Below are positions 28,251-37,089 of a stretch of 64,000 bases of DNA, piece after piece. The notes below the pieces were generated by a model. That model ran no database searches. It saw only the letters and a program-made list of their open reading frames with translations, and was not told where the DNA came from. Origin of the DNA: Ectobacillus funiculus (GTDB lineage: Bacteria; Bacillota; Bacilli; Bacillales; Bacillaceae_G); contig NZ_SCFM01000016.1 of the NCBI RefSeq assembly GCF_004138295.1, positions 93,809 through 157,808 of the forward strand, read 5' to 3'. Numbering within the stretch: position 1 is the first letter of the stretch; the number at the start of each line of letters is the position of its first letter. The translations under genes and the position numbers were made by a program.

Positions 28251-29273
28251 TTGGAAACAAAGAAAGCAAACATTAGGGATGTTGCAAATAAGGCTAATGT
28301 ATCTACGGCGACTGTTTCAAATGTAATGAACTCTTCCAGATTTGTAAAAGAAGAAACTAGAATGAAGGTTCTTAAAGCAATGGAGGAGTTGAATTATAGA
28401 CCTAGTACAGTTGCAAAATCCTTAAGGGGGAAAGATACGAAAGTTATAGGTCTAATCATACCAATTCAGCAGAAAGATACATCGGGAGAATTCTTCATTT
28501 CACTTTCAAATGGAGTTGAAAACGCTTTAAGTGAGGCGGGATATAGGCTGTTAATTAGTAATTCCAATGAAAATATCAGTAATGAGTTAGATCAAATTGA
28601 TATGTATAACACACAGTTTGTGGATTATATTGATGGATTGATTATCGCTCCCACTTCCAATACTGAAGACGAAGTAGATAATTCATTACACATTAGATGT
28701 CCTGTAGTTTATGTAGATAGAAAGCCAAATTTAAAAGATAGGTTAGATTTAGTTTACACCGATAATTATTTTGTAACTTATGAAGCCATTGAAATGATGT
28801 TCAGGAAGAAAAGAAGTAGGATAGCCTTTATTTCTGGTCCTATTGATGTATCAAGTACAATTGAGCGTTTTGAGGCATATAAAGATGTCCTAAGGAAATA
28901 TCGAATTGAGTTAAATGAAGAACTAGTCTTTGTAGGGGAATCTTCATTTGAGTCTGGATACGAAATAGCTGGTCGATTATTAGATAATCATGATGTTGAT
29001 GGTATCGTAGTAGTAAATAATACAATTTCCATGGGAGTATACAAATACTTAAAAGAAAAGAATATTCAAATTCCGAAAGATATTTCATTCCTGTCTTATG
29101 ATGATTTTCCTTGGATGGAACTAACAGATCCGTCTATTACAACTATAAGACAACCGGCATTTGAAATGGGACAGGCTGCGGCTAAACTTTTGCTAGAGAA
29201 GCTAGAAGATGATAGGAAAGAGCCGAAGGAAATTTGCATTGAATCATCTATAGTAATTAGGAATTCTTTGTAA
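28251..29273 (+). CDS. LacI-family transcriptional regulator
   Basis: A 340-residue repressor-type regulator. The N-terminal HTH (NIRDVANKANVSTATVSNVM) and hinge helix (RPSTVAKSLRG) contact DNA; the rest is a periplasmic-binding-protein-like effector domain (from about residue 62, VIGLIIP). The start is TTG 28251, with AGGAGTG about 9 nt upstream. It is the first gene of the operon continuing through SBP, two permeases and GH172, 45 bp ahead of the SBP. The operator array directly upstream is its probable target. The effector is presumably a fructose-containing oligosaccharide or phosphate ester. Confidence 0.94.
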   Translation: METKKANIRDVANKANVSTATVSNVMNSSRFVKEETRMKVLKAMEELNYRPSTVAKSLRGKDTKVIGLIIPIQQKDTSGEFFISLSNGVENALSEAGYRLLISNSNENISNELDQIDMYNTQFVDYIDGLIIAPTSNTEDEVDNSLHIRCPVVYVDRKPNLKDRLDLVYTDNYFVTYEAIEMMFRKKRSRIAFISGPIDVSSTIERFEAYKDVLRKYRIELNEELVFVGESSFESGYEIAGRLLDNHDVDGIVVVNNTISMGVYKYLKEKNIQIPKDISFLSYDDFPWMELTDPSITTIRQPAFEMGQAAAKLLLEKLEDDRKEPKEICIESSIVIRNSL

Positions 29274-29317
29274 GTAGCTACACTTTAGATCTTAAATTAG
29301 ATAAAGGGGGACTTAAT

Positions 29318-30637
29318 ATGAAAAGAAGTCGAAACATCATTTTCAGTTTGCTATTGTTTCTAGGTTTATTCCTATCCGCTTGTAGTAGTAACAGTGGGAC
29401 TAGTTCTACTTCAGGGTCCAAATCATCTGCCGATGGTACCACAACTATCAATTTTGCAATTCATGTAGCAAATCCAAAAGATCAAGAACCTGCATTTTAT
29501 CAAGTGATAAAAAAATTCGAAGCTGCAAACCCAGATATTAAAGTTAATCTGATTGGAAAAGAACAACAAGAACATGTAAAAAGTATTAAAATGGCATCCC
29601 AATCTGATAAACTTCCAGATGTTTTCTGGATGCTACCAAGTTCAGCTGCAGAGCTAGAAAAGGCAGACATGTTAATGGATTTAACAGATTTTATTGAAAA
29701 AAATCCAGAAATTAAGAATTCTCTCAGAAAAAACATGTTAAACACCTATAAGGATAGTGGTAAATTATATGGCTTACCGTATCAACCGTTAGTAACAGGT
29801 TTGTTTTATAACAAAGCACTTTTTGATAAATATGGAGTGAAGGTTCCAGAGACTTTTGAGGATCTAGTAGAAGCAACAAAAGTATTCGAAAAGAATGGCA
29901 TTACAACAATTGCTAAAGGTGCTAAAGATGATTATTCAGTATGGGCTTTTCTAACAATGCTATCTAGATATGGATATTTTGATAAGATTAATTCCATTCT
30001 TGCTGGAAGAGAGAGCTATGATAATGCAGATTTCGTAAAATACTATGAAAAGATCGATGAACTAAGAAAAGTAGGTGCATTTCCTAAGAACGTAACAACA
30101 CAATCCTATTTTCAAGCGGTTGAGCAATTTTTAAGCGGTAAGGCAGCGATGCTGGATTCCGGTATGTGGGATGTTCAAAAAATTGAAAAAAGCGCTATTG
30201 GTAAAGATGTAGGGTTTTGGTGGGGGCCAACATTTGCTGATGGTGTAGGCGACCAGAAGATAAGCTCAGTTGTACCAGCTGCACCTTTACTTGTCAGCAA
30301 AAAAGCTGGAGAAGATAAAGCTAAAAAAGAAGCGATATATAAGTTGCTAAAATTCTACTATGGTACAGAAGGTACACAAATTATGGTGGAGAACCAAGTT
30401 CCGCCTATGACAAATGTTACAGTGAATGTTGATGAAACTCAACATCCGGTATTTAAAAAGTTAGTTGATCAGATGCAACTTCAAGATTGGAAGAGTCAAC
30501 CAAATCAACCGGATTTAGTTATTCCAGAAGCGATTGCCACTTCTATCTATGACAGTATTTATGGCGTAATTAATGGAACATACACTCCTAAGCAAGCTGT
30601 TAAAGTTGTTGAAGATAAGATTTCAGCAACCAAATAA
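29318..30637 (+). CDS. Sugar-binding lipoprotein (family 1 SBP)
   Basis: A 439-residue MalE-like binding protein. The signal peptide ends in lipobox LSAC (Cys about 22), then a Ser/Thr/Gly-rich linker. Typical segments are the LPYQPLVTGLFYNKALFDKYG region and GKAAMLDSGMWDV. AAAGGGGG precedes ATG 29318. It heads the third importer of the window. Substrate is unknown; GH172 in the same operon suggests a difructose anhydride or alpha-linked fructoside. Confidence 0.92.
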   Translation: MKRSRNIIFSLLLFLGLFLSACSSNSGTSSTSGSKSSADGTTTINFAIHVANPKDQEPAFYQVIKKFEAANPDIKVNLIGKEQQEHVKSIKMASQSDKLPDVFWMLPSSAAELEKADMLMDLTDFIEKNPEIKNSLRKNMLNTYKDSGKLYGLPYQPLVTGLFYNKALFDKYGVKVPETFEDLVEATKVFEKNGITTIAKGAKDDYSVWAFLTMLSRYGYFDKINSILAGRESYDNADFVKYYEKIDELRKVGAFPKNVTTQSYFQAVEQFLSGKAAMLDSGMWDVQKIEKSAIGKDVGFWWGPTFADGVGDQKISSVVPAAPLLVSKKAGEDKAKKEAIYKLLKFYYGTEGTQIMVENQVPPMTNVTVNVDETQHPVFKKLVDQMQLQDWKSQPNQPDLVIPEAIATSIYDSIYGVINGTYTPKQAVKVVEDKISATK

Positions 30638-30646
30638 TTCTCAAAG

Positions 30647-30682
30647 GACTCATGCAATAAGATAAATCCTATTGCATGAGTC
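30647..30682 (+). other. Intercistronic stem-loop after the SBP gene
   Basis: GACTCATGCAATA (30647-30659) and TATTGCATGAGTC (30670-30682) form a perfect 13-bp stem without a T-run. It probably stabilises the SBP part of the mRNA relative to the permease part, as at 18424-18483 in the other importer. Confidence 0.7.
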
Positions 30683-30706
30683 TAATATAAAGGGGTGGAT
30701 GGAACA

Positions 30707-31588
30707 ATGCGATGGTTTAGTAGCAACGGTAAAAAGATAGTAATGCTGTTACCAACGATACTAGTGTATTTAACGTATATCATGATGCCTATTGTAATTG
30801 CAATATATTATAGCTTGACTAACTTCTCGGGAATTGGAACACCAAAGTATGTTGGAATGTCTAATTACCAGCGGTTGTTCAGTGATCCGATTTTTCTAAT
30901 AGCATTAAAGAATACCTTTATTATTCTAGTAGTCACTATAGCTATCCTTATACCAGGTGCGTTCCTACTTGCATTGCTATTGAATAAAAAGGCAAAAGGA
31001 GTAGGCGCATTAAGAGCAATTAACTATTCTCCTTCAATTATTGCACCAATCATGGTTGGATTGATCTGGGTATTTATCTTAGATCCTAAGATTGGTCTTA
31101 TCAATTCCTTCTTGACGAAGATTGGATTAAGTAGTTTAGCCTTTGACTGGATTGGAGGAGAGACATTAACACCGTATTCAGTTGCAATTGTACAAAGTTG
31201 GCAAAGCCTCGGGTATATTGCCACAATATTTTTAGCTGGACTGACATTAATTCCAGAAGAACTCTATGAGGCCGCTGATATTGACGGAGCGAGTAAATTC
31301 CACCAATTGATTAATATCACAATTCCTTTACTAAATGAAACTTTCAAGTTGAACACCATTTTAGTTATTACACTTTGTTTTAAAATTTTTGAAACCGTTC
31401 TCCAACTAACAAACGGTGGACCTAACCATCTGTCAGATGTATTGGTGACTTATATGTACAGTACAACCTTTACTTCTGGAGAGTATGGTTATGGGATGTC
31501 AATTGCGGTTGCATCATTAATAGCAACGATTTTATTTGCAGGGGCTTTTCTTGGAATTCACACATTAGGGAGAAGAGTAAATAATTAA
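30707..31588 (+). CDS. Sugar ABC importer permease (MalF-like)
   Basis: A ~293-residue permease with six helices and the EAA loop EAADIDGASKFHQLINITIP. ATG 30707 is preceded 8 nt upstream by AAGGGGTGG; the in-frame GTG 30695 lies inside that RBS. It forms the channel with the 31608 product. No ATPase gene follows, pointing again to MsmX. Confidence 0.92.
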   Translation: MRWFSSNGKKIVMLLPTILVYLTYIMMPIVIAIYYSLTNFSGIGTPKYVGMSNYQRLFSDPIFLIALKNTFIILVVTIAILIPGAFLLALLLNKKAKGVGALRAINYSPSIIAPIMVGLIWVFILDPKIGLINSFLTKIGLSSLAFDWIGGETLTPYSVAIVQSWQSLGYIATIFLAGLTLIPEELYEAADIDGASKFHQLINITIPLLNETFKLNTILVITLCFKIFETVLQLTNGGPNHLSDVLVTYMYSTTFTSGEYGYGMSIAVASLIATILFAGAFLGIHTLGRRVNN

Positions 31589-31607
31589 GGGAAGGAGTGT
31601 AAAGCAG

Positions 31608-32504
31608 GTGAATTTAAATGATACTTATATTGCATCAGTTAATCGTAATAACCTCCAAGTGTCAGGTAATCGTAAGAAAAATAGAACAAAAATACTAGCA
31701 TATATCCTTACTTATGGTATCACTTTTCTTGTAATGATTCCTTTTATTTGGATGATAGTATTGTCATTTAAGGATAATCAATCCATTCTTACAAATCCAT
31801 TTTCATTGCCTAAGAGTTTGAGCTTAGACAACTATAAACGAACTTTTGAGACTTTAAATATGGGCTTGCTTTATAAGAATACCTTTATTATTGCAGCAAT
31901 TTCAATATTCTTAGAAATGATTATCACCTTTATGAGTTCTTTTGCAATTAGCAGAATGATATTTAAAAGGGAGAAATTAAAAAACGGTTTGTATTATTTC
32001 TTAATTATCGGACTTGCGATTCCGCCGTTTATCTTACTATTCCCAATCTACCGAATTACAATTCTATTGGGAATAGAAAATACTTATTTATCGCTTATAT
32101 TACCATACGTTGCAACTTCCATCTCATTTAATACTCTGTTATTTATAGGGTTCTTAAAGGACTTCCCTTCAGAGCTTGAAGAAGCTGCTGTTATTGATGG
32201 TTGTAACTTATTTACACTATGTACAAAGGTTGTATTCCCGGTAATCAAGCCGGTTGTAATCACTATATTTATCTTCAACATTCTTTATATATGGAATGAG
32301 TATCCATTTGCAGCAACATTAATCAGTGATCCTTCCCACATGACAATTCCATTAGCAATATCGGAATTTAAAGGAAGATATAACATTGATTACGGTGGAA
32401 TTGTCTCAGCAAGCTTACTGTTTATAATTCCACAGTTGGTATTCTATGGAATATTCCAGAAATACATTATTGAGGGAATGACTGCTGGTGCAGTTAAAGG
32501 ATAA
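31608..32504 (+). CDS. Sugar ABC importer permease (MalG-like)
   Basis: A 298-residue permease with an N-terminal cytoplasmic tail, six helices, the EAA loop EAAVIDGCNLFTLCTKVVFP and the usual C-terminus IIEGMTAGAVKG. The start is GTG 31608 (GGAAGGAGTG upstream). It is 19 bp after the MalF-like gene and 28 bp before the GH172 start codon, so transport and hydrolase are in one operon. Confidence 0.92.
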   Translation: MNLNDTYIASVNRNNLQVSGNRKKNRTKILAYILTYGITFLVMIPFIWMIVLSFKDNQSILTNPFSLPKSLSLDNYKRTFETLNMGLLYKNTFIIAAISIFLEMIITFMSSFAISRMIFKREKLKNGLYYFLIIGLAIPPFILLFPIYRITILLGIENTYLSLILPYVATSISFNTLLFIGFLKDFPSELEEAAVIDGCNLFTLCTKVVFPVIKPVVITIFIFNILYIWNEYPFAATLISDPSHMTIPLAISEFKGRYNIDYGGIVSASLLFIIPQLVFYGIFQKYIIEGMTAGAVKG

Positions 32505-32532
32505 AAACCTAATTTATGGAGGGAAAAATACT

Positions 32533-33900
32533 ATGACCACTATTTCAAGAGCAAATCAAACTATTTCAAATGGATTCATGCAAAACTTAACAAGACATGC
32601 AGATGTGAGATCAGCAAGACTTTCAAGCTCTGATCAAACAGGAAGAAACCAAGATTATTGGTTAATTCCACCACATGAGTCAGTAGTATTAGGTGAGATT
32701 GCAGGTCCAGGTTGTTTAACACATTTTTGGATGACTTCCTTCTGTAGAAAAATTATGGGACCAAGCATTGTAGATCCTGCATTAGGAAGTAATGTAGCAC
32801 CAGTAAACGAAATCCACAATGCGTTAGGGGTTACTTGGGAAGAACAAGATCCTTTCTATTACCGAAAAGCATTAATTAAAATCACTTGGGATGACCAAGA
32901 TACACCAAGCGTATTGGCACCATTTGGAGATTTCTTCTGCGTTGGTCATTCGCTACCAGGTAACTTTGAATCAGCACCATTTAACGTATCTGTTAAGCCA
33001 GAGGAAGCTAATAAATTTGGTGCACCTGCTGCATTGAACTGCTTTTTCCCAATGCCATTTAACAAAAAAGCTAAAATTGAGATTGTTAATGAAAATGATC
33101 TTCCATTTGGTCTATACTTCTATATCGATTACGAGCTATATAAGCAAGAATTGCCAGAAGATACAGTATACTTCCATGCTCATTGGCACCGTGAAAATCC
33201 TTGCGAAGGCTGGGGAAATGATCTTCAAGTAAACAGCCCTGCAGTGCAAAGCGTTGCAAACTTAACTGGCGATGATAACTATGTCATCTTAGAAACAGAA
33301 GGAAAAGGACATTATGTTGGTTGTAATCTATCCGTAAACCATTTCCAAGGAAGTTGGTGGGGTGAAGGTGATGATATGATCTTTATTGATGGAGAAAAGG
33401 TACCGAGCATTAATGGAACAGGTAGTGAGGATTATTTTGGACATGCTTGGGGAATGCAAAAAAATGCCTTCTTGTATAATGGCTCAATTATTCATGAAAG
33501 CGACAAACCAGGTTACCAAGTTTCTTATAGATTCCATATTGCAGATCCAATTCATTTCTCTGAAAGCATTAAAGTTACATTAGAACATGGGCATGCAAAT
33601 CATTTATCTGATGATTGGTCTTCAACTGCTTACTGGTATCAAACTTTGCCGTCTCCGAAACTTGATATTCTTCCGGTAGAGGAAAGACTTCCGCATGTTG
33701 CACAAATGCCTAATGTAACTCAAAAAGCAAAACCGGAGTTGAATGAAGAGCAACAAAAAGCTTATGAATTTGCAAAGAAACTAGAAGAATCATACGTAAG
33801 CGAAAAGAAAAATCAAATGGAACTAAAATATAACAAAACAAGACAGTCCTCTTTAGGTAATATTGATCACGCTAAACGTGTGAAAGATACTCTAAAGTAA
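32533..33900 (+). CDS. GH172 (DUF2961) difructose-anhydride / alpha-fructofuranoside hydrolase family protein
   Basis: A 455-residue DUF2961 protein, now family GH172, whose characterised members open difructose dianhydride I or cleave alpha-D-fructofuranosides and related linkages. Conserved blocks are GPGCLTHFWMTS, GEGDDMIFIDGE, INGTGSEDYFGHAWG and LEHGHANHLS. There is no signal peptide, so it acts in the cytoplasm. ATG 32533 has TGGAGGGA about 9 nt upstream; an upstream in-frame start would overlap the permease gene. About 45 charged residues follow the conserved core at the C-terminus. It is in one operon with LacI and the importer, and is the intact homologue of the relic at 16371. The exact substrate is inferred. 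Confidence 0.88.
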   Translation: MTTISRANQTISNGFMQNLTRHADVRSARLSSSDQTGRNQDYWLIPPHESVVLGEIAGPGCLTHFWMTSFCRKIMGPSIVDPALGSNVAPVNEIHNALGVTWEEQDPFYYRKALIKITWDDQDTPSVLAPFGDFFCVGHSLPGNFESAPFNVSVKPEEANKFGAPAALNCFFPMPFNKKAKIEIVNENDLPFGLYFYIDYELYKQELPEDTVYFHAHWHRENPCEGWGNDLQVNSPAVQSVANLTGDDNYVILETEGKGHYVGCNLSVNHFQGSWWGEGDDMIFIDGEKVPSINGTGSEDYFGHAWGMQKNAFLYNGSIIHESDKPGYQVSYRFHIADPIHFSESIKVTLEHGHANHLSDDWSSTAYWYQTLPSPKLDILPVEERLPHVAQMPNVTQKAKPELNEEQQKAYEFAKKLEESYVSEKKNQMELKYNKTRQSSLGNIDHAKRVKDTLK

Positions 33901-33956
33901 GTTTCATAAATAGCTAGTTTATAACGTGTAATAGAAGAAAGATTTTTATAAAACAG

Positions 33957-34014
33957 AGTGAAATTTCCGACATTGTGAACGTTATAGGAACGATCACAGG
34001 AGGGAATTTCACTT
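33957..34014 (+). terminator. Large stem-loop after GH172
   Basis: AGTGAAATTTCC (33957-33968) pairs with GGGAATTTCACT (34002-34013), with a nested GTGA..TCAC stem inside, then TTGTTTAT. It begins about 57 bp after the GH172 stop and probably ends the operon. Confidence 0.65.
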
Positions 34015-34148
34015 GTTTATGTAGTGCCCTAAGGAATCTTCGGATACGAAAGCATATAGTGTTCCTGTATTGGATAAGATGTAAAGCTGATATATTCAAC
34101 CCCGTTAACCTCAAAAACCTCATCTAGAATTGTGCAGCTAACGTAGAT

Positions 34149-34164
34149 ATGTAAGCGCTTATCA
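34149..34164 (+). promoter_or_regulatory. cre-like box before the GH32::ROK fusion
   Basis: ATGTAAGCGCTTATCA is an almost palindromic cre-type sequence around GCGC, with one extra base relative to the consensus spacing. It lies 48 bp before the fusion gene start. It suggests that the fused gene kept a CcpA-controlled promoter. Confidence 0.5.
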
Positions 34165-34211
34165 ATTCGTGAAAATCTCCATAAATAAAGGAAATTAGGA
34201 GGATAGAAAGC

Positions 34212-34697
34212 ATGGTAAATACAAGTCATCAGGCAGCTCTTGAAAAAGCAAACCAAGAAATAGCAGATAAAAAGGATATTGTGAAAGAAACCCCTTATCG
34301 ATTGAATTACCATTTTATGGCGCCCGTTGGATGGATTAACGATCCTAACGGTCTTGTGCAATATAAGGGAGAGTATCAACTTTTTTATCAATATTACCCG
34401 TATGCTTCTAGCTGGGGTCCAATGCATTGGGGTCATGCAAAGAGTAAATATCTAGCTCAAGCACTAGTAAGTTATACGTTGACATTAAGGCCGGAAAGAA
34501 TCATTTTAGGCGGTGGTGTCATGAAGCAAAAACAACTATTTCCACTAATTCGTAGTGAGTTTGTTAAATTGATGAATAACTATGTTCCAACGCCTGATGT
34601 AAATCAATATATTGTTGACCCCGGTTTAGGTGATAATGCGGGAGTTATGGGTTGTCTATTACTAGCCGCAGAAAGTTGTGAAAAAGTAATTAATTAG
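34212..34697 (+). pseudogene. GH32 5' end fused in frame to ROK fructokinase 3' end
   Basis: A 161-codon open frame made of two unrelated halves. Residues 1 to about 79 are the start of a sucrose-6-phosphate hydrolase-type GH32 (WINDPNG nucleophile motif, then [11 protein letters not shown]). From about residue 80 the sequence is the end of a ROK-family fructokinase ([20 protein letters not shown], then [16 protein letters not shown]). The junction is near 34449. A deletion that removed the GH32 3' part and the kinase 5' part joined them in frame. Neither half can be active: GH32 lacks the RDP and ECPD residues, and the kinase lacks its ATP-binding half and base. It has a good RBS (TAGGAGG), so it may still be translated. 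Confidence 0.9.
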
Positions 34698-34735
34698 TCA
34701 TGTTTAGTTTATTTTGCCCCATAATCGAATAAAAC

Positions 34736-35335
34736 GGTTCTGGTGCAAAGATAATTTATAAAAAGCATAGGATATGAATTTTCTGCTAACTTACGGATTA
34801 TGATACGATACCGAACAGTTTATCAATGAATTCTTTTCGATTTTGGGCAGATTTCATCCCTTGATGAACCTGCTTCTTTTTAATCATATGCATCGCTTCT
34901 ATGCTACTCAGTATGTAAGTAGCTGTACGAAATGATTTCAATCCTAACATAGAACGAACCCGCTTCTTTATAAAACAATGATCCTGTTCCACGATATTGT
35001 TTAAATATTTCTTTTGTCTGAGTTGCATGCCTGAAGGCATGCTTTTTTCTTCTTGTAATTCTTGAATCGCTACGGGATATGCTAGACTTTTATCTACTGT
35101 AATCACACGGGGAGAGGATACATACGAAGAAGTCAAGTTTTTTTTGAAAAGGCACTTGACTGATATGGCATTTCTATCTTTGCTAAGATAAAAATCAATG
35201 GTGTTTCCTTTGGAATCTACTGTGCGATATAGATACATTCATTCCCCTCTTTTATCTTAATATAGGTCTCATCGACTCTCCATAAGTCATTCGTTTGTCT
35301 AAGATGACGACGGATGGTTCTGGTGCAAAAATTTC
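34736..35335 (-). mobile_element. IS6-family (IS240-like) element remnant with frameshifted transposase
   Basis: The minus-strand frame 34798-35238 is the C-terminal ~145 residues of an IS6-type transposase (RTVDSKGNTIDFYLSK, RQKKYLNNIVEQDHCFIKKR, LGLKSFRTA). The upstream part (WRVDETYIKIK, about 35260-35300) is in another frame, so the gene is broken. An IS6-type end GGTTCTGGTGCAAAG lies at 34736-34750. The same end, GGTTCTGGTGCAAAA, occurs at 35316 in the same orientation, not inverted, so the element's true other end has been lost and a second end lies in its place. Confidence 0.8.
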
Positions 35336-35462
35336 AGCTAACTTGAAACTAATCTATAATCCTTGGACATACCTGTTCCTCCCTGAAGATATTTTCCAGA
35401 GAGAAAAGTATATAATTAGGAAATGAAGGAAAAATAAGGTTGAAATGACGGGAGGGTTCTAT

Positions 35463-37013
35463 TTGGATATATTCGGTAAAAATTTTTATAAGAATAAGAA
35501 AAAGATTTCCTTTAATAATCCAAGTGATTCCCTCCTTAATGAACGTCAACTGAATGCTGATTTAAAAGAGGATTTATACATTCTTAAACATGAATTTGGG
35601 AACACTGCTGACTTAATCATTCGAGAGTTTACAATCAGTATTACAGAACCAATCAAGGCAGCAGCGATTTATATAGAAAGTTTAGCCAATGATGAACTCG
35701 TTAATGAATTCATTACTCATTCTCACTCCTTGATGGCTCAATCAACCGAAATCGTTGAGATAGGACACGATCAAATATCCTATATCCAAACCATCTTTGA
35801 TTCGACAAAAGAAATTGCTAGTACTGCTGGAAATGTAGGCGTAACCAATAACTGGGGAGAAGTTATTTCATCCCTATTAGATGGGAATACGATTATATTA
35901 TTTGACGGCTGTTATGATGCGTTGAATATTAGTACAACCGGTGGTAATTATAGAGCGATATCCGAACCTACCACACAAGCGGTGGTAAGGGGTTCCAAAG
36001 AAAGTTTTATTGAATCCATTAGTGCCAACACGGCTATGATTCGTCGTCGGATCAAAAATGAAAAACTAAGAGTAGAGAAAATGAAAATAGGTGATATATC
36101 CAATACAGATGTAGCCATCATCTATATGGAAGGTATCGCGCAAGAGCGTACCGTAGCTGAAGTAAAACAGCAATTAGAAAATATTAATACTGATGCCATC
36201 TTAGAATCCAATCATATTGAAGAATTGATTCAAGATAAAAAGTTTACACCATTTCCTACTGTACTCAATACGGAAAGACCTGATCAGATCTCTAGAAGTT
36301 TATTGAAAGGTAAAGTAGCCATTTTTGTAGAAGGAACACCATTTGCACTCCTTGTGCCTGGTGTATTTTCTGAGTTCTTTAAAACAGCTGAAGACTATAC
36401 TGAAAACTATGCTGTAAGTAGTCTTATAAGGATATTGCGATATATAGCTTTTCATTTTTCCCTATTCAGTTCGCCACTTTACATTGCAGTGACTACTTAT
36501 CACCAAGAAATTATTCCGACAAAATTTCTAATCAGTCTAATTGCCCAGCGTGAAGAAGTTCCTTATCCAGCTATTGTTGAGGCTCTGTTATTGGAATTTA
36601 CCTTTGAAATTCTGAGGGAAGCTGGAATTCGTATCCCTCGAGCCATTGGACCAACGATTTCCATTGCCGGTGCTTTAGTAATTGGTGAAGCAGCTGTATC
36701 TGCAGGTCTTGTTTCCCCTACTATGACTATTGTTGTTGCACTGACAGCTATTTCAAATTTCGCCATTCCTTCATACAGCATGGCGAACACTACTAGAATA
36801 CTTCGTTTTACATTTATGATATTAGCTTCCTTTTCAGGGCTTTATGGGGTCGTTTTAGGATATTTTGCTGTAGTGGCTCATTTATGCAGCTTACGTTCAT
36901 TTGGGATTCATTATTTGTCCCCATTTGCTCCTTTTTATCTAGAGAAACAAAAAGAGGCAATCCTCCGTTTCCCATTTTCACTTCTAGATCAAGACAGTAA
37001 GAAGAATCGTTAA
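35463..37013 (+). CDS. Spore germination receptor subunit A (GerKA/GerAA family)
   Basis: A ~516-residue GerA-family A subunit. A soluble N-terminal domain (about 1-270) is followed by the membrane part with IAQREEVPYPAIVEALLLE and the IRIPRAIGPTISIAGALVIGE region that typify GerAA/GerKA. With B and C subunits it forms a nutrient receptor in the spore inner membrane. The start is TTG 35463 (GGGAGGG 6 nt upstream); an in-frame ATG 35445 precedes that RBS and has none itself. It is the first gene of an A-C-B operon as in gerK. The nutrient recognised is unknown. Confidence 0.93.
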   Translation: MDIFGKNFYKNKKKISFNNPSDSLLNERQLNADLKEDLYILKHEFGNTADLIIREFTISITEPIKAAAIYIESLANDELVNEFITHSHSLMAQSTEIVEIGHDQISYIQTIFDSTKEIASTAGNVGVTNNWGEVISSLLDGNTIILFDGCYDALNISTTGGNYRAISEPTTQAVVRGSKESFIESISANTAMIRRRIKNEKLRVEKMKIGDISNTDVAIIYMEGIAQERTVAEVKQQLENINTDAILESNHIEELIQDKKFTPFPTVLNTERPDQISRSLLKGKVAIFVEGTPFALLVPGVFSEFFKTAEDYTENYAVSSLIRILRYIAFHFSLFSSPLYIAVTTYHQEIIPTKFLISLIAQREEVPYPAIVEALLLEFTFEILREAGIRIPRAIGPTISIAGALVIGEAAVSAGLVSPTMTIVVALTAISNFAIPSYSMANTTRILRFTFMILASFSGLYGVVLGYFAVVAHLCSLRSFGIHYLSPFAPFYLEKQKEAILRFPFSLLDQDSKKNR

Positions 37014-37089
37014 GGAAAAGGCTTACTAGGAATAATAAAAGGAGCATCCAGTTACTGAAATCCTGAATATTTGTAAAGAGGGAAGTTAT

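Noticed and set aside
34029..34436. 135-codon minus-strand frame
   Set aside because: It overlaps the GH32::ROK fusion antisense and the hairpin region; the plus strand encodes clear GH32 motifs there.
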